From contig NZ_SMUV01000066.1 of NCBI RefSeq assembly GCF_004358185.1, positions 62,001-126,000 of the forward strand: 64,000 bases of DNA, read 5' to 3'. The notes beneath the pieces were generated by a model. It saw nothing but the letters and a program-made list of their open reading frames with translations. It did no database searches and was not told the origin of the DNA. The DNA is from Antarcticimicrobium luteum (GTDB lineage: Bacteria > Pseudomonadota > Alphaproteobacteria > Rhodobacterales > Rhodobacteraceae). Below, piece by piece: positions 1-8,130 of this stretch. The first letter of the stretch is position 1; each line of letters starts with the position of its first letter. The translations under genes were made by a program, and so were the position numbers.

Positions 1-515
1 CTGACGTCCTGGGCCCCGCGATCGAGCAGGCGATGGAGGGGGCCACGCGCAACTGGCCGCTGATCTACCTGTCGCCGCGGGGGCGGCGGATGGACCAGCC
101 GCTGATGCGCGATCTGGCCCGCGCCGACGGCGTGACGCTGATCTGCGGCCGCTTCGAGGGGGTCGATGAGCGGGTGCTGGAGGAATACGGTGTGCAGGAG
201 GTTTCGCTGGGCGATTTCGTGATGACCGGGGGCGAGATCGCCGCGCAGGCGCTGATCGATGCCACCGTGCGGCTGCTGCCCGGGGTGCTGGGCAATCAGG
301 CCTCGGCGGAAGAAGAGAGTTTCTCGGACGGCCTGTTGGAGCATCCGCAATATACCCGCCCGGCCGACTGGAAAGGCCGCCCGATCCCCGAGATCCTGAT
401 GTCGGGCCATCACGGGCGTATTGCCGAATGGCGCCAGGAGATGTCCGAGGAAATCACCAAACAGCGCCGGCCCGATTTGTGGCAGGCCTATCAGCGCCGC
501 AAGGCGCAGGACTAA
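1..515 (+). CDS. trmD: tRNA (guanine-N1)-methyltransferase, 5' end missing
   Basis: C-terminal portion of the enzyme that methylates G37 of tRNAs with S-adenosylmethionine. The reading frame is open from the window edge (first full codon at base 3), so the ATG at base 33 is internal. Visible are the SPOUT-knot segments LSPRGRR, ICGRFEGVDERV and the loop GDFVMTGGEIAAQ, followed by the conserved PADWKGRPIPEILMSGHHG segment and the C-terminal helical domain. It sits upstream of rplS as in the common rpsP-rimM-trmD-rplS order, but with one gene in between. Identification is secure; only the true start lies outside the window. Confidence 0.96.
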   Translation, partial: DVLGPAIEQAMEGATRNWPLIYLSPRGRRMDQPLMRDLARADGVTLICGRFEGVDERVLEEYGVQEVSLGDFVMTGGEIAAQALIDATVRLLPGVLGNQASAEEESFSDGLLEHPQYTRPADWKGRPIPEILMSGHHGRIAEWRQEMSEEITKQRRPDLWQAYQRRKAQD

Positions 516-534
516 GGCTCCGGTAAGGGAAACG

Positions 535-563
535 TTGCAGCGATGGCGATCCTGGGGAATAGT
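535..563 (+). promoter_or_regulatory. Candidate sigma70-type promoter before the YegP-like gene
   Basis: TTGCAG at 535-540 and AATAGT at 558-563 are separated by 17 bases. They lie just after the trmD stop and 37 bases before the start at 601, which has a strong GAGGAGG ribosome binding site. This suggests the small gene can be transcribed independently. The call rests on consensus likeness only. Confidence 0.3.
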
Positions 564-600
564 CTCACAAGGTTTGATTTTATTGTGAGGAGGCCGGGCA

Positions 601-939
601 ATGGCTGGGAAATTTGAACTCTACAAGGACAAGGCGGGCGAGTTCCGCTTTCGCCTGAAGGCGGGCAATGGCGAGATCATTCTGGCCAGCGAGGGCTACA
701 AACAGCGTGCCAGCGCCGAGAACGGCATCCAGTCGGTGCGCAAGAACGGCCCCGTCGACGAACGCTATGAGCGCAAGGAAACCTCCTCGGGCAAGCCGAT
801 GTTCAACCTCAAGGCCACCAACGGCCAGGTGATCGGCACCAGCGAATCCTACAGCAGCGAAAGCGCCCGCGACAACGGCATCGAGTCGGTGAAGAAAAAC
901 GCCCCCGACGCGGCGCTGGTCGACCTGACCGACGCCTGA
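601..939 (+). CDS. YegP family (DUF1508/UPF0339) protein
   Basis: A 112-residue protein made of two tandem DUF1508 repeats of about 48 residues. Both repeats share the pattern F-(L/R)-LKA-NG-(E/Q)-(I/V)-I, then S-E, then S-A-x-NGI-SV-KN (ENGIQSVRKN and DNGIESVKKN). YegP proteins are small two-repeat alpha/beta proteins with no settled function. The GTGAGGAGG Shine-Dalgarno sequence directly upstream fixes the start. It stands alone between trmD and rplS, flanked by a candidate promoter and by hairpins on its 3' side. Confidence 0.9.
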   Translation: MAGKFELYKDKAGEFRFRLKAGNGEIILASEGYKQRASAENGIQSVRKNGPVDERYERKETSSGKPMFNLKATNGQVIGTSESYSSESARDNGIESVKKNAPDAALVDLTDA

Positions 940-1006
940 TTTCAACGCCAGGGGCGCGGGCCGCATAAGCCTTGCAATGGCGGCCCGCATCCCCTAAACG
1001 AACGCG

Positions 1007-1039
1007 ACCTGACCGGGGCGACCCGACTCAGGTGTTTTT
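1007..1039 (+). terminator. Rho-independent terminator after the YegP-like gene (or attenuator before rplS)
   Basis: ACCTGA (1007-1012) pairs with TCAGGT (1028-1033), enclosing CGGG (1014-1017) and CCCG (1022-1025) around a GCGA tetraloop. The run TTTTT (1035-1039) and a second T run (1044-1048) follow. A second GC-rich hairpin without a T run lies just upstream (GCGGGCCGC 956-964 with GCGGCCCGC 980-988). The position suits termination of the upstream unit, but attenuation of the rplS-rpmE transcript cannot be excluded. Confidence 0.6.
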
Positions 1040-1048
1040 GCTGTTTTT

Positions 1049-1233
1049 CCGGGGCACCGGCGGGTTCTTCCCCGTTATCGCCATAACCGGGACGTCAGCG
1101 TGACAAGCGAAAGACGACCTGAACTCTGGCGGGCGCCCCCTCTGACGGGCAAGGCGGACCCGGTGAAGACCGAGAGCTCTGAGGGCGCGCAAACCTTCGT
1201 GGACCAACCACGAGCAGTTCAGGAGTAGATGCG
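1049..1233 (+). promoter_or_regulatory. rplS: Leader/promoter region of rplS-rpmE
   Basis: This 185-base non-coding stretch precedes rplS. It holds a perfect 6-bp hairpin, TCGTGG (1197-1202), loop ACCAA, CCACGA (1208-1213), placed 7 bases before the AGGAG ribosome binding site (1221-1225). A stem this close to the binding site is where ribosomal protein autoregulation would act, but I recognise no described leader family. No clear promoter consensus was found by eye. Confidence 0.35.
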
Positions 1234-1620
1234 ATGGACCTGATCGCACAGCTGGAGGCGGAACAGATCGCCGCCCTGGGGAAGGATATCCCCGATTTCA
1301 AAGCCGGTGACACGATCCGTGTCGGCTTCAAAGTGACCGAAGGGTCGCGCACCCGTGTGCAGAACTATGAAGGCGTCTGCATCAGCCGCAAGAACGGCTC
1401 CGGCATCGCCGGCTCGTTCACGGTTCGCAAGATTTCCTTTGGCGAAGGCGTGGAACGGATGTTCCCGCTCTATTCGACCAATATCGACAGCATCACCGTT
1501 GTCCGCCGCGGTCGTGTCCGCCGCGCCAAGCTGTACTATCTGCGCTCGCGTCGCGGCAAATCGGCCCGGATCGCGGAAGTCTCGAATTACAAACCCAAAT
1601 CGGCCGGCGCCGAGGCGTAA
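1234..1620 (+). CDS. rplS: 50S ribosomal protein L19
   Basis: A protein of the large ribosomal subunit located at the 30S-50S interface. The 128-residue product has the L19 signature: [16 protein letters not shown] near residues 28-43, the basic [13 protein letters not shown] segment, and the [23 protein letters not shown] tail. It is slightly longer than the usual ~115 residues because of a C-terminal extension ending [11 protein letters not shown]. The AGGAG at 1221-1225 sets the start. rpmE follows 11 bases downstream, so the two are probably co-transcribed. Confidence 0.98.
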   Translation: MDLIAQLEAEQIAALGKDIPDFKAGDTIRVGFKVTEGSRTRVQNYEGVCISRKNGSGIAGSFTVRKISFGEGVERMFPLYSTNIDSITVVRRGRVRRAKLYYLRSRRGKSARIAEVSNYKPKSAGAEA

Positions 1621-1631
1621 GGAGCGGAGCG

Positions 1632-1853
1632 ATGAAAAAAGACATCCACCCCGATTACCACCTGATCAACGTCAAGATGACCGACGGCACCGTGGTTCAG
1701 ATGAAATCGACCTGGGGCGCCGAGGGCGACCAGCTGTCGCTGGACATCGACCCGTCGGTGCACCCGGCCTGGACCGGCGGCTCCTCGCGCCTGATGGATA
1801 CCGGCGGCCGTGTGTCGAAGTTCAAGAAAAAATACGAAGGCCTGGGTTTCTGA
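1632..1853 (+). CDS. rpmE: 50S ribosomal protein L31
   Basis: A 73-residue large-subunit protein beginning [10 protein letters not shown], with the typical [12 protein letters not shown] and KKYEGLGF segments. It contains no cysteine, so it belongs to the zinc-free (C-minus) type rather than the zinc-binding L31 with CxxC motifs. It follows rplS closely and is followed by a strong terminator, closing a two-gene ribosomal unit. The start is supported by GGAGCGGAGCG directly upstream. Confidence 0.97.
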   Translation: MKKDIHPDYHLINVKMTDGTVVQMKSTWGAEGDQLSLDIDPSVHPAWTGGSSRLMDTGGRVSKFKKKYEGLGF

Positions 1854-1872
1854 TCCAACCGCCTTTCGCGCC

Positions 1873-1917
1873 AATGCAAGCGCCGCCGCTGTGGATCAGC
1901 GGCGGCGCTTTTGCATT
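1873..1917 (+). terminator. Terminator of rplS-rpmE
   Basis: Long inverted repeat: AATGCAA-GCGCCGCCGCTG (1873-1891), loop TGGAT, and CAGCGGCGGCGC followed by TTTTGCATT (to 1917). The two arms pair over about 19 bases with a two-base bulge, and the T run sits inside the lower stem. This is the strongest terminator-like structure in the first 3 kb. The rest of the region to 2046 shows nothing recognisable. Confidence 0.8.
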
Positions 1918-2045
1918 GCGGGGCGGCGGGCCAGGCAGCCGGACAAGGCAGGCGGCCAAGGGGCGGGCGAACCTGCCGCACCCGAACGCGAAACGACAGC
2001 ACCGGCGCGGGAATCGCAGGCAACCGCGCGCGGGGCTTTGGGGTT

Positions 2046-2074
2046 TTGCTTGCAGCCGCCCCAATATATAGTAT
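2046..2074 (+). promoter_or_regulatory. mipZ: Candidate mipZ promoter
   Basis: TTGCTT (2046-2051) and TAGTAT (2069-2074) lie 17 bases apart in a locally AT-rich patch (AATATATAGTAT) of an otherwise GC-rich region, 46 bases before the mipZ start codon. Support is consensus likeness and position only. Confidence 0.4.
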
Positions 2075-2119
2075 CTGAAAAGAGAAATCAGAGCCTAACA
2101 AGGGCCCAGGGACGGAACG

Positions 2120-2929
2120 ATGGCGCATATTATCGTTGTAGGAAATGAAAAGGGCGGGGCGGGCAAATCGACCGTCTCGATGCATGTGGCCAGCGCCCTT
2201 GCCCGGCTGGGCCACAAGGTGGCCGCGCTGGATCTGGACCTGCGTCAGCGGTCCCTGGGCCGCTACGTGGAAAATCGAGCGGATTTCATCAGGGAAAGCG
2301 GCGTCGACCTGCCGCAGATCCGCCTGCATGCACTGCCCGAGATCGACCCGGCGACGCTGAACCCCGGCGAGAATGTCTATGATCACCGGCTGTCGGCCGC
2401 GATCGCCGGGCTGGAGGGCGACAACGACTTCATCCTGATCGACTGCCCCGGCTCGCACACGCGGCTGAGCCAGGTGGCGCATTCTCTGGCCGACACGCTG
2501 ATCACGCCGCTGAACGACAGTTTCATCGATTTCGACCTGCTGGCTCACACCGATCCCAGCGGCGAAAAGATCCTGGGCCCCTCGGTCTATTCCGAGATGG
2601 TCTGGAACGCCCGCCAGCTCAGGGCGCAGGCCGGGCTGAAGCCGATCGACTGGGTGGTGATCCGCAACCGGGTCGGCACCCAGCGCATGGTCAACAAGGA
2701 AAAGATGGAACGCGCGGTGCAGATGCTGTCAAAACGCATTGGCTTTCGCATCGCACCGGGCTTTTCCGAGCGGGTGATCTTCCGCGAACTGTTCCCGCGC
2801 GGGCTGACGCTTCTCGATCTCAAGGATATCGGTGTGCGGCAGTTGAACATCTCGAACATCGCGGCGCGGCAGGAGTTGCGCGACATGATGAAGGCCCTGA
2901 ATCTGCCGGGCGTCGATGTGAACTTCTAG
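2120..2929 (+). CDS. mipZ: Division plane positioning ATPase MipZ
   Basis: A ParA/MinD-superfamily ATPase that in Caulobacter forms a gradient from the ParB-bound poles and inhibits FtsZ away from midcell. The 269-residue product has the deviant Walker A NEKGGAGKST (about residues 9-18) and the switch segment LDLDLRQRSLGRY. DFILIDCPG and TPLNDSFIDFDLL follow, and the C-terminal FRELFPRGLTLLDL and ARQELRDMM are diagnostic for MipZ over other ParA proteins. It is monocistronic and convergent with the cyclase gene; both stop codons share the CTAG at 2926-2929. Confidence 0.95.
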   Translation: MAHIIVVGNEKGGAGKSTVSMHVASALARLGHKVAALDLDLRQRSLGRYVENRADFIRESGVDLPQIRLHALPEIDPATLNPGENVYDHRLSAAIAGLEGDNDFILIDCPGSHTRLSQVAHSLADTLITPLNDSFIDFDLLAHTDPSGEKILGPSVYSEMVWNARQLRAQAGLKPIDWVVIRNRVGTQRMVNKEKMERAVQMLSKRIGFRIAPGFSERVIFRELFPRGLTLLDLKDIGVRQLNISNIAARQELRDMMKALNLPGVDVNF

Positions 2930-4179
2930 GCCGCGCCGTCCGCGCCGTCCGCGCCAGTGTAGAGCGTGAACAGCTCCTGCGGCTGCGACACCCCGCGCAG
3001 CATATAGCGCCCCAGCGACACCAGATCATGCGAACCGCCCCGGGCAGCCCTGCGGATCTGCTCGGACAGGATCACGCGGCGCCCCAGCGGGCGGTGCATA
3101 TCGGCGATCCGCGCGGTCAGGTTGACCGCCGGGCCGATCACGGTGAAATCCAGCCGGGTCTCGGCCCCGATATTGCCGTAATAGATCTCCCCGGCGTGCA
3201 GCGCGAAGGTACAGTGGGTCACCGGCAGCCCGTCGCGTTCGCGGTCGCGGTTGGCGGCAGTGATCTGGTTGCTGAGGGCGATCACCATATCGAGCGCGGC
3301 GCAGGCGGATTGCTCCGGCGTCGGGCAATCGAACATTGCCAGCAATCCGTCCCCCATGAACTTCAGCACATTGCCGCCGCGGTCTTCGATGGCGGCGACC
3401 GCCAGCCCGAAATAGGCGTTCAGCATGGCGATCAGTTCCGGCCCCGGGATCTGCTCGGCCAGGCTGGTGAAACCGGAGAGGTCGAACAGGCAGACCACCG
3501 CGTTGATCTCTTCGACCGAGCCGCGCTGTATCTCGCCCGACAGCACCCGCTCTCCCGCGTCGGGTCCGAGATAGATGCCCAGCAGATCATGCGCGATGCG
3601 GCGGTTCGAGGTCGATTTCATCACCAGTCCCAATTGCGGAAGGGTGCCGCGAATCAGCGCGAGGTCGGCCTCGGAGAACCCGTCGGGATGATCGCTGGTC
3701 CAGGAGGCGAGCATCCCTTCGGGCGTGTTGTTGGGGTCGACGATCCCCCCCTCCGGAGGCTTCTCGAACAACAGGCCAGAAGCGAAATAATCGGTCGCGC
3801 CATGATCCCGCAACTCGTTGAGCAGGGGAAACCGGCTGTGCTGGCCGGGCGTATCCAGCCGCTCGCGCAGCTCCATACCGCCGGTTTCCAGGATCGCGTA
3901 GAGCGGGCTTTGCACCCAGCGCTGGCGCGGCGTTTCGCGGTGGGCGTAATGCTCGTGCGAGACGCCGGCGCCGCCGCGCAGCCAGTCGAAACCGATGCCG
4001 CCGAACCGCGGATTGAGCGCGCGTTGCGCCACATGCAGCCGGTACAGCGGCACCCCCGCGTCCAGCAGCCGCGTGCAGTAGCCCGTCAGCATCTCTTCGC
4101 GCGGGGTGCCGTCCAGGCCGCACTCCAGCAGCCACTGGGACAGGTCGGCGGCGGCGGCGGGCGGGCTGGACATGGGCAT
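2926..4179 (-). CDS. Class III adenylate/guanylate cyclase, soluble
   Basis: A predicted nucleotide cyclase of 417 residues. The C-terminal half carries the class III catalytic core: VVCLFDLSGFTSLAEQ with the metal-binding Asp, GGNVLKFMGDGLLAMF with the second acidic residue, and FTVIGPAVNLTARI with the conserved N and R that bind the nucleotide. The N-terminal ~200 residues contain no membrane segment and look like a regulatory input domain (family unassigned). The start chosen is MPMSSP at 4179 because the upstream in-frame extension is low complexity; MSSP at 4173 is an alternative. Its product could feed the cyclic-nucleotide-type domain encoded at 52-55 kb, but that is speculation. Confidence 0.88.
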   Translation of the reverse strand: MPMSSPPAAAADLSQWLLECGLDGTPREEMLTGYCTRLLDAGVPLYRLHVAQRALNPRFGGIGFDWLRGGAGVSHEHYAHRETPRQRWVQSPLYAILETGGMELRERLDTPGQHSRFPLLNELRDHGATDYFASGLLFEKPPEGGIVDPNNTPEGMLASWTSDHPDGFSEADLALIRGTLPQLGLVMKSTSNRRIAHDLLGIYLGPDAGERVLSGEIQRGSVEEINAVVCLFDLSGFTSLAEQIPGPELIAMLNAYFGLAVAAIEDRGGNVLKFMGDGLLAMFDCPTPEQSACAALDMVIALSNQITAANRDRERDGLPVTHCTFALHAGEIYYGNIGAETRLDFTVIGPAVNLTARIADMHRPLGRRVILSEQIRRAARGGSHDLVSLGRYMLRGVSQPQELFTLYTGADGADGAA

Positions 4180-4249
4180 CGGCGCTCGGTTCCGGGAGGG
4201 TCGCGTTATCAATAGCACGAAGGTGCGGTCAGAGGTATCCGCCCCGGCG

Positions 4250-4711
4250 CTAGCGGATGCCCGCCAGTTGGCGCAGCATGGAGCGCAACAGCGCCACCTC
4301 GCCAGAGGTGAAATGCCGGGCAAGCCTGGCGTCATAGTCCCGCGCCACGCCGCGCAGATCGCGATAGGCGGCCTCGCCCGCCGGGGTCAGTTCCAGATGC
4401 TCCAACCGGCGGTCGGCCTCGTCCCGGGTACGGGTGAGGAACCGGCGCTCGGCCAGACGCTGCACCGCGCGGCTGACCTTGGTCTTGTGAATCATCGCGC
4501 GGACGCCGATCTGCTTCGCCGTCATCCGCCCGTACATGCCCAGGTGGAACAGCACCCGCCATTCGGTGCGCAACATACCATAGCGGTTCTTGTAGACATG
4601 CTGGAATGCCAGCGAGCTTTCCTCGGCCGCCTGATTGAGCAGGAAGGGAAGAAAATTGGCCAGGTCGAAATCATCCCTGGCCGCATCGGGTTTTGCCAAA
4701 TTTTCCGTCAT
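4250..4711 (-). CDS. MarR family regulator, candidate regulator of the homogentisate genes
   Basis: A 153-residue winged-helix repressor-type protein. Visible are the dimer helix with FLPFLLNQAAEES, the recognition region TAKQIGVRAMIHKTKVSRAVQRL (about residues 80-102), and the wing TRTRDEADRRLEHLELTPAG. It is divergent from hmgA, with only 61 bases between the start codons, and that gap contains short inverted repeats. The arrangement strongly suggests control of hmgA-fahA, with homogentisate or a related aromatic acid as a plausible ligand. The family is certain; the target is inferred. Confidence 0.9.
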   Translation of the reverse strand: MTENLAKPDAARDDFDLANFLPFLLNQAAEESSLAFQHVYKNRYGMLRTEWRVLFHLGMYGRMTAKQIGVRAMIHKTKVSRAVQRLAERRFLTRTRDEADRRLEHLELTPAGEAAYRDLRGVARDYDARLARHFTSGEVALLRSMLRQLAGIR

Positions 4712-4717
4712 CGCGTA

Positions 4718-4739
4718 TTGTTAGTTACAAAAACAACTA
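4718..4739. promoter_or_regulatory. Candidate MarR operator between the regulator and hmgA
   Basis: An AT-rich island between the divergent start codons holds two overlapping inverted repeats: TTGTT (4718-4722) with AACAA (4732-4736), and TAGTT (4722-4726) with AACTA (4735-4739). The size and position fit a MarR dimer site that could block both promoters. No experimental motif is known to me for this regulator. Confidence 0.45.
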
Positions 4740-4772
4740 CTACGAGGCAAGCAGCAAAAGGAGGAACGCGCG

Positions 4773-6128
4773 ATGAATCGTCCGATTGACCCCCACAAAA
4801 TGGTGCAGGCCGCCTCGCCCACCGGCACCACCGAGGGCTACATGCCCGGCTTTGGCAACGACTTCGAGACCGAGGCGCTGCCCGGCGCGCTGCCCCAGGG
4901 CATGAACAGCCCGCAGAAATGCAACTATGGTCTTTACGGCGAGCAGCTCTCTGGCACCGCCTTTACCGCCCACCCGCCGGAGCGGACCTGGACCTATCGC
5001 ATCCGTCCCAGCGTCAAGCATTCGGCACGATACACCAAGATCGACCTGCCTTATTGGAAATCGGCGCCGAATGTGGACCCGGACGTGACCAGCTTGGGCC
5101 AGTACCGCTGGGATCCGGTGCCATACGCCGAGGAAAAGCTGACCTGGCTGACCGGCATGCGCACGATGACCACGGCGGGCGACGTGAACACCCAGGTCGG
5201 CATGGCCAGCCATGTCTATCTGGTCTCCGCCTCGATGCAGGATGAATATTTCTATTCGGCCGATTCCGAGCTGCTGGTGGTGCCGCAGGAGGGCCGGCTG
5301 CGCTTCGCCACCGAGCTCGGCATCCTCGATCTGGAGCCGAAGGAGATCGCCATCCTCCCGCGCGGACTCGTCTACCGTGTCGAGGTGCTGGAGGGGCCGG
5401 CGCGCGGTTTCGTCTGCGAGAATTACGGCCAGAAGTTCGAGCTGCCGGCGCGCGGCCCGATCGGCGCCAACGCCATGGCCAACCCGCGCGACTTCAAGGC
5501 GCCGGTGGCCGCCTTCGAGGACCGCGAGACGCCCTCGACCCTCACCATCAAGTGGTGCGGCCAGTTCTACCAGACAAAAATCGGCCAGTCGCCGCTCGAC
5601 GTGGTGGCCTGGCACGGCAATTACGCGCCCTACAAGTACGACCTGCGCGCCTATTGCCCGGTCGGCGCGATCCTGTTCGACCACCCCGACCCGTCGATCT
5701 TTACCGTGCTGACCGCCCCCTCGGGCGTGCCGGGCACCGCCAATATCGACTTCGTGCTGTTCCGCGAACGCTGGATGGTGGCCGAGAACACCTTTCGCCC
5801 GCCGTGGTATCACAAGAACATCATGTCCGAGCTGATGGGCAACATCTACGGCCAGTATGACGCCAAGCCGCAGGGCTTTGTCCCCGGCGGGATGAGCCTG
5901 CACAACATGATGCTGCCGCACGGGCCGGACAAGAACGCCTTTGAAGGGGCCTCGAACTCCAACCTCGGACCGGAGAAGCTGGAGAACACCATGTCCTTCA
6001 TGTTCGAGACCCGCTTTCCCCAGCACCTCACCGCCTTCGCCGCCAAGGAGGCGCCGCTGCAGGACGATTACATCGACTGCTGGAGCGATATCGAGAAGAA
6101 ATTCGACGGCACGCCCGGAACCAAATAA
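4773..6128 (+). CDS. hmgA: Homogentisate 1,2-dioxygenase
   Basis: An iron-dependent cupin-fold dioxygenase that opens the homogentisate ring to 4-maleylacetoacetate in tyrosine/phenylalanine catabolism. The 451-residue length is typical. Diagnostic segments include [19 protein letters not shown] at the N-terminus, [11 protein letters not shown], the glycine-rich [19 protein letters not shown], and the metal-site region [16 protein letters not shown] followed by [25 protein letters not shown] about 8 bases upstream sets the start. fahA follows after an 86-base spacer containing two hairpins. Confidence 0.98.
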   Translation: MNRPIDPHKMVQAASPTGTTEGYMPGFGNDFETEALPGALPQGMNSPQKCNYGLYGEQLSGTAFTAHPPERTWTYRIRPSVKHSARYTKIDLPYWKSAPNVDPDVTSLGQYRWDPVPYAEEKLTWLTGMRTMTTAGDVNTQVGMASHVYLVSASMQDEYFYSADSELLVVPQEGRLRFATELGILDLEPKEIAILPRGLVYRVEVLEGPARGFVCENYGQKFELPARGPIGANAMANPRDFKAPVAAFEDRETPSTLTIKWCGQFYQTKIGQSPLDVVAWHGNYAPYKYDLRAYCPVGAILFDHPDPSIFTVLTAPSGVPGTANIDFVLFRERWMVAENTFRPPWYHKNIMSELMGNIYGQYDAKPQGFVPGGMSLHNMMLPHGPDKNAFEGASNSNLGPEKLENTMSFMFETRFPQHLTAFAAKEAPLQDDYIDCWSDIEKKFDGTPGTK

Positions 6129-6140
6129 GCAGACGGTGAT

Positions 6141-6193
6141 GGCGGGCAAATGCCCGCCCTACCCCAACCTCGCAGGGCGGGCTTCAGCCCGCC
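6141..6193. repeat. Pair of REP-like hairpins between hmgA and fahA
   Basis: Two perfect short palindromes lie in tandem: GGCGGGCA-AA-TGCCCGCC (6141-6158) and GGCGGGCT-TC-AGCCCGCC (6176-6193). They share the arm GGCGGGC, and a near-identical core (GGCGGGCTTCGGCCCGCC) recurs at 45639-45656. This suggests a dispersed palindromic repeat rather than a gene-specific site. In this position the hairpins could tune hmgA versus fahA mRNA levels. Confidence 0.6.
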
Positions 6194-6214
6194 GCACCGG
6201 ACAAGGAATACCAA

Positions 6215-7474
6215 ATGCCCCTGATGAAAAGCTGGGTGGAGAGCGCCAATTCGGCCGACTGCCCGTTTCCCCTGAACAACCTGCCCTATGGCGTATTCTC
6301 GATCGCCGAGGCCGAGCCGCATTGCGGCGTCGCCATCGGCGACCGGATCCTCGACGTCACCGCGGCCGAGGCCGAGGGCCTGGTCGCGCTGACCGACATG
6401 CCGCTGTTCGACGTGCCGTTCTGGAACGAGCTGATGGAAGAGGGGCCCGCCGTCTGGGCCGCCCTGCGCGACCGGCTGATCGCGCTGCTGTCCGACGGTG
6501 CGGCAGAGCGCGACAAGGTCGAGCCGCTGCTGGTGCCGATGGCAGAGGCCGAGCTGCACATGCCTTTCGCGGTCAGCGAATACACCGATTTCTATGCCGG
6601 CAAGAACCACGCCGTGAACGTTGGCACCATGTTCCGCGGCGCCGAAAATGCCCTGCCGCCGAACTGGCTGCATATCCCCATCGGCTATAACGGCCGCGCC
6701 TCCTCGGTCGTCGTCTCCGGCACCGAGGTGCGCCGCCCCTGGGGGCAACTGAAGGGGCCGAACGACGAAAAACCCCGCTTTGCCCCCTGTGCCCGTTTCG
6801 ACATCGAGCTGGAGATGGGCGCCATCGTGGGAACCCCCTCGGACGGGCCGATCACCGTGCAGGAGGCCGACGACCACATCTTCGGCTATGTGCTGCTGAA
6901 CGACTGGTCGGCGCGCGACATCCAGGCCTGGGAATACCAGCCGCTGGGCCCGTTCCAAGCCAAGGCGACCGCCACCACCATCAGCCCCTGGATCGTCACC
7001 AAAGCGGCGCTGGAGCCGTTCCGCACCGACACGCCGGCGCGCGAGGTGGAGCTGCTGGACCATATCAAGGACTGCGGCCCGATGCTCTATAACATCGAGC
7101 TGGAGGTGACGCTGGCCCCCGAAGGACAGGCCGAAACCACCATCGCGCGGACCAACTACAAGCAGATGTACTACTCTGCCGCACAGCAGCTGGCCCATCA
7201 CACGACCTCGGGCTGCCCGATGAACGCGGGCGATCTGCTGGGCTCCGGCACGATCTCCGGGCCGACCAAACCCGAGCGCGGCTCGCTGCTGGAACTGAGC
7301 TGGGGCGGCAAGGAGCCTGTCGAGCTGAAGAGCGGCGGGACACGAACCTTTATCGAGGATAACGATACACTGACGCTCAAAGGGGCCGCCCGGGGCGCCG
7401 GCTATACCATCGGCTTCGGCGATTGCGTCGGCAAGGTGCTGCCCGCCCTGGACGACCCCTACGCGCGGGGCTGA
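6215..7474 (+). CDS. fahA: Fumarylacetoacetase
   Basis: Hydrolyses 4-fumarylacetoacetate to fumarate and acetoacetate, the last step of homogentisate degradation. The 419-residue protein has the two-domain layout of the eukaryotic-type enzyme: an N-terminal SH3-like domain (PFPLNNLPYGVFS) and a C-terminal FAH domain. The latter contains the active-site region YTDFYAGKNHAVNVGTMFRG, the metal-binding FDIELEMGAIVG, LNDWSARDIQAWEYQPLGPF and SGTISGPTKPERGSLLELSW. It is the second gene of the hmgA unit. Confidence 0.97.
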   Translation: MPLMKSWVESANSADCPFPLNNLPYGVFSIAEAEPHCGVAIGDRILDVTAAEAEGLVALTDMPLFDVPFWNELMEEGPAVWAALRDRLIALLSDGAAERDKVEPLLVPMAEAELHMPFAVSEYTDFYAGKNHAVNVGTMFRGAENALPPNWLHIPIGYNGRASSVVVSGTEVRRPWGQLKGPNDEKPRFAPCARFDIELEMGAIVGTPSDGPITVQEADDHIFGYVLLNDWSARDIQAWEYQPLGPFQAKATATTISPWIVTKAALEPFRTDTPAREVELLDHIKDCGPMLYNIELEVTLAPEGQAETTIARTNYKQMYYSAAQQLAHHTTSGCPMNAGDLLGSGTISGPTKPERGSLLELSWGGKEPVELKSGGTRTFIEDNDTLTLKGAARGAGYTIGFGDCVGKVLPALDDPYARG

Positions 7475-7506
7475 CGATGGGCGCTGCGCTGAATATCCCC
7501 TGCCGC

Positions 7507-8073
7507 TCAGGCACCCGCCTGCCAGTCCAGAATGGATTGCAGCGGCCAGAGCAGCATGAGGACGTTCAGCGCCAGCCCGTCGCGGATCAGAATGGCGGTC
7601 AGCCCCTCGAAGCCAATGACAATGGCCACGCTGGCCCAGACCGGCAGCCGGACCGCCAGGGCGAAGCCCAGCAGCATGAACAGGATGTCGACGCCGGAAT
7701 TGATCACCGAGTCGCCGTTGTAGTCGAGCGATATGGTCACGCTGCGGTAACGGTCGATCACCCAGTTGGTGTTCTCCAGGATCTCCCAGCCGCATTCGAC
7801 CGCGGTGGCGATCACCAGCCGCCAGGACAGCGGCATCCGTGGCACGATCAGCCACAGCGGGTAGTAGAACAGGAAGCCGTGCAGCAGGTGGCTGGGCGTG
7901 TACCAGTCCATCATGTCCTGGCTGCTCGGCCCCTCGGCGCCGGCGCCGTGCCACAGCTTCACGGTGCCGCAGGGGCAGATCAGCGACCGGCCCATCGCCC
8001 ACAGGATCAGGAGCGTGGCCAGAAGGATGGCCACGACCAGAACGGAAGGAAACGCGCGCCGCGACTGGATCAT
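7507..8073 (-). CDS. UPF0314/DUF2585 family membrane protein
   Basis: A 188-residue predicted inner-membrane protein of unknown function. It has an N-terminal transmembrane segment (VLVVAILLATLLILWAMG), a central loop with the family's SQDMMDWYTPSHLLHGFLFY and ECGWEILENTNWVIDRYR segments, and further hydrophobic stretches near the C-terminus. MIQSRR at 8073 is the preferred start; an alternative ATG lies at 8109. It is on the opposite strand to the genes on both sides, so it interrupts the homogentisate gene run and diverges from the MBL gene. Confidence 0.85.
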   Translation of the reverse strand: MIQSRRAFPSVLVVAILLATLLILWAMGRSLICPCGTVKLWHGAGAEGPSSQDMMDWYTPSHLLHGFLFYYPLWLIVPRMPLSWRLVIATAVECGWEILENTNWVIDRYRSVTISLDYNGDSVINSGVDILFMLLGFALAVRLPVWASVAIVIGFEGLTAILIRDGLALNVLMLLWPLQSILDWQAGA

Positions 8074-8130
8074 GGCGCGAGACAAGCACGACGCCCCGGC
8101 GTCGTCCATTGAAAAGAAAAGGGAAAGACC

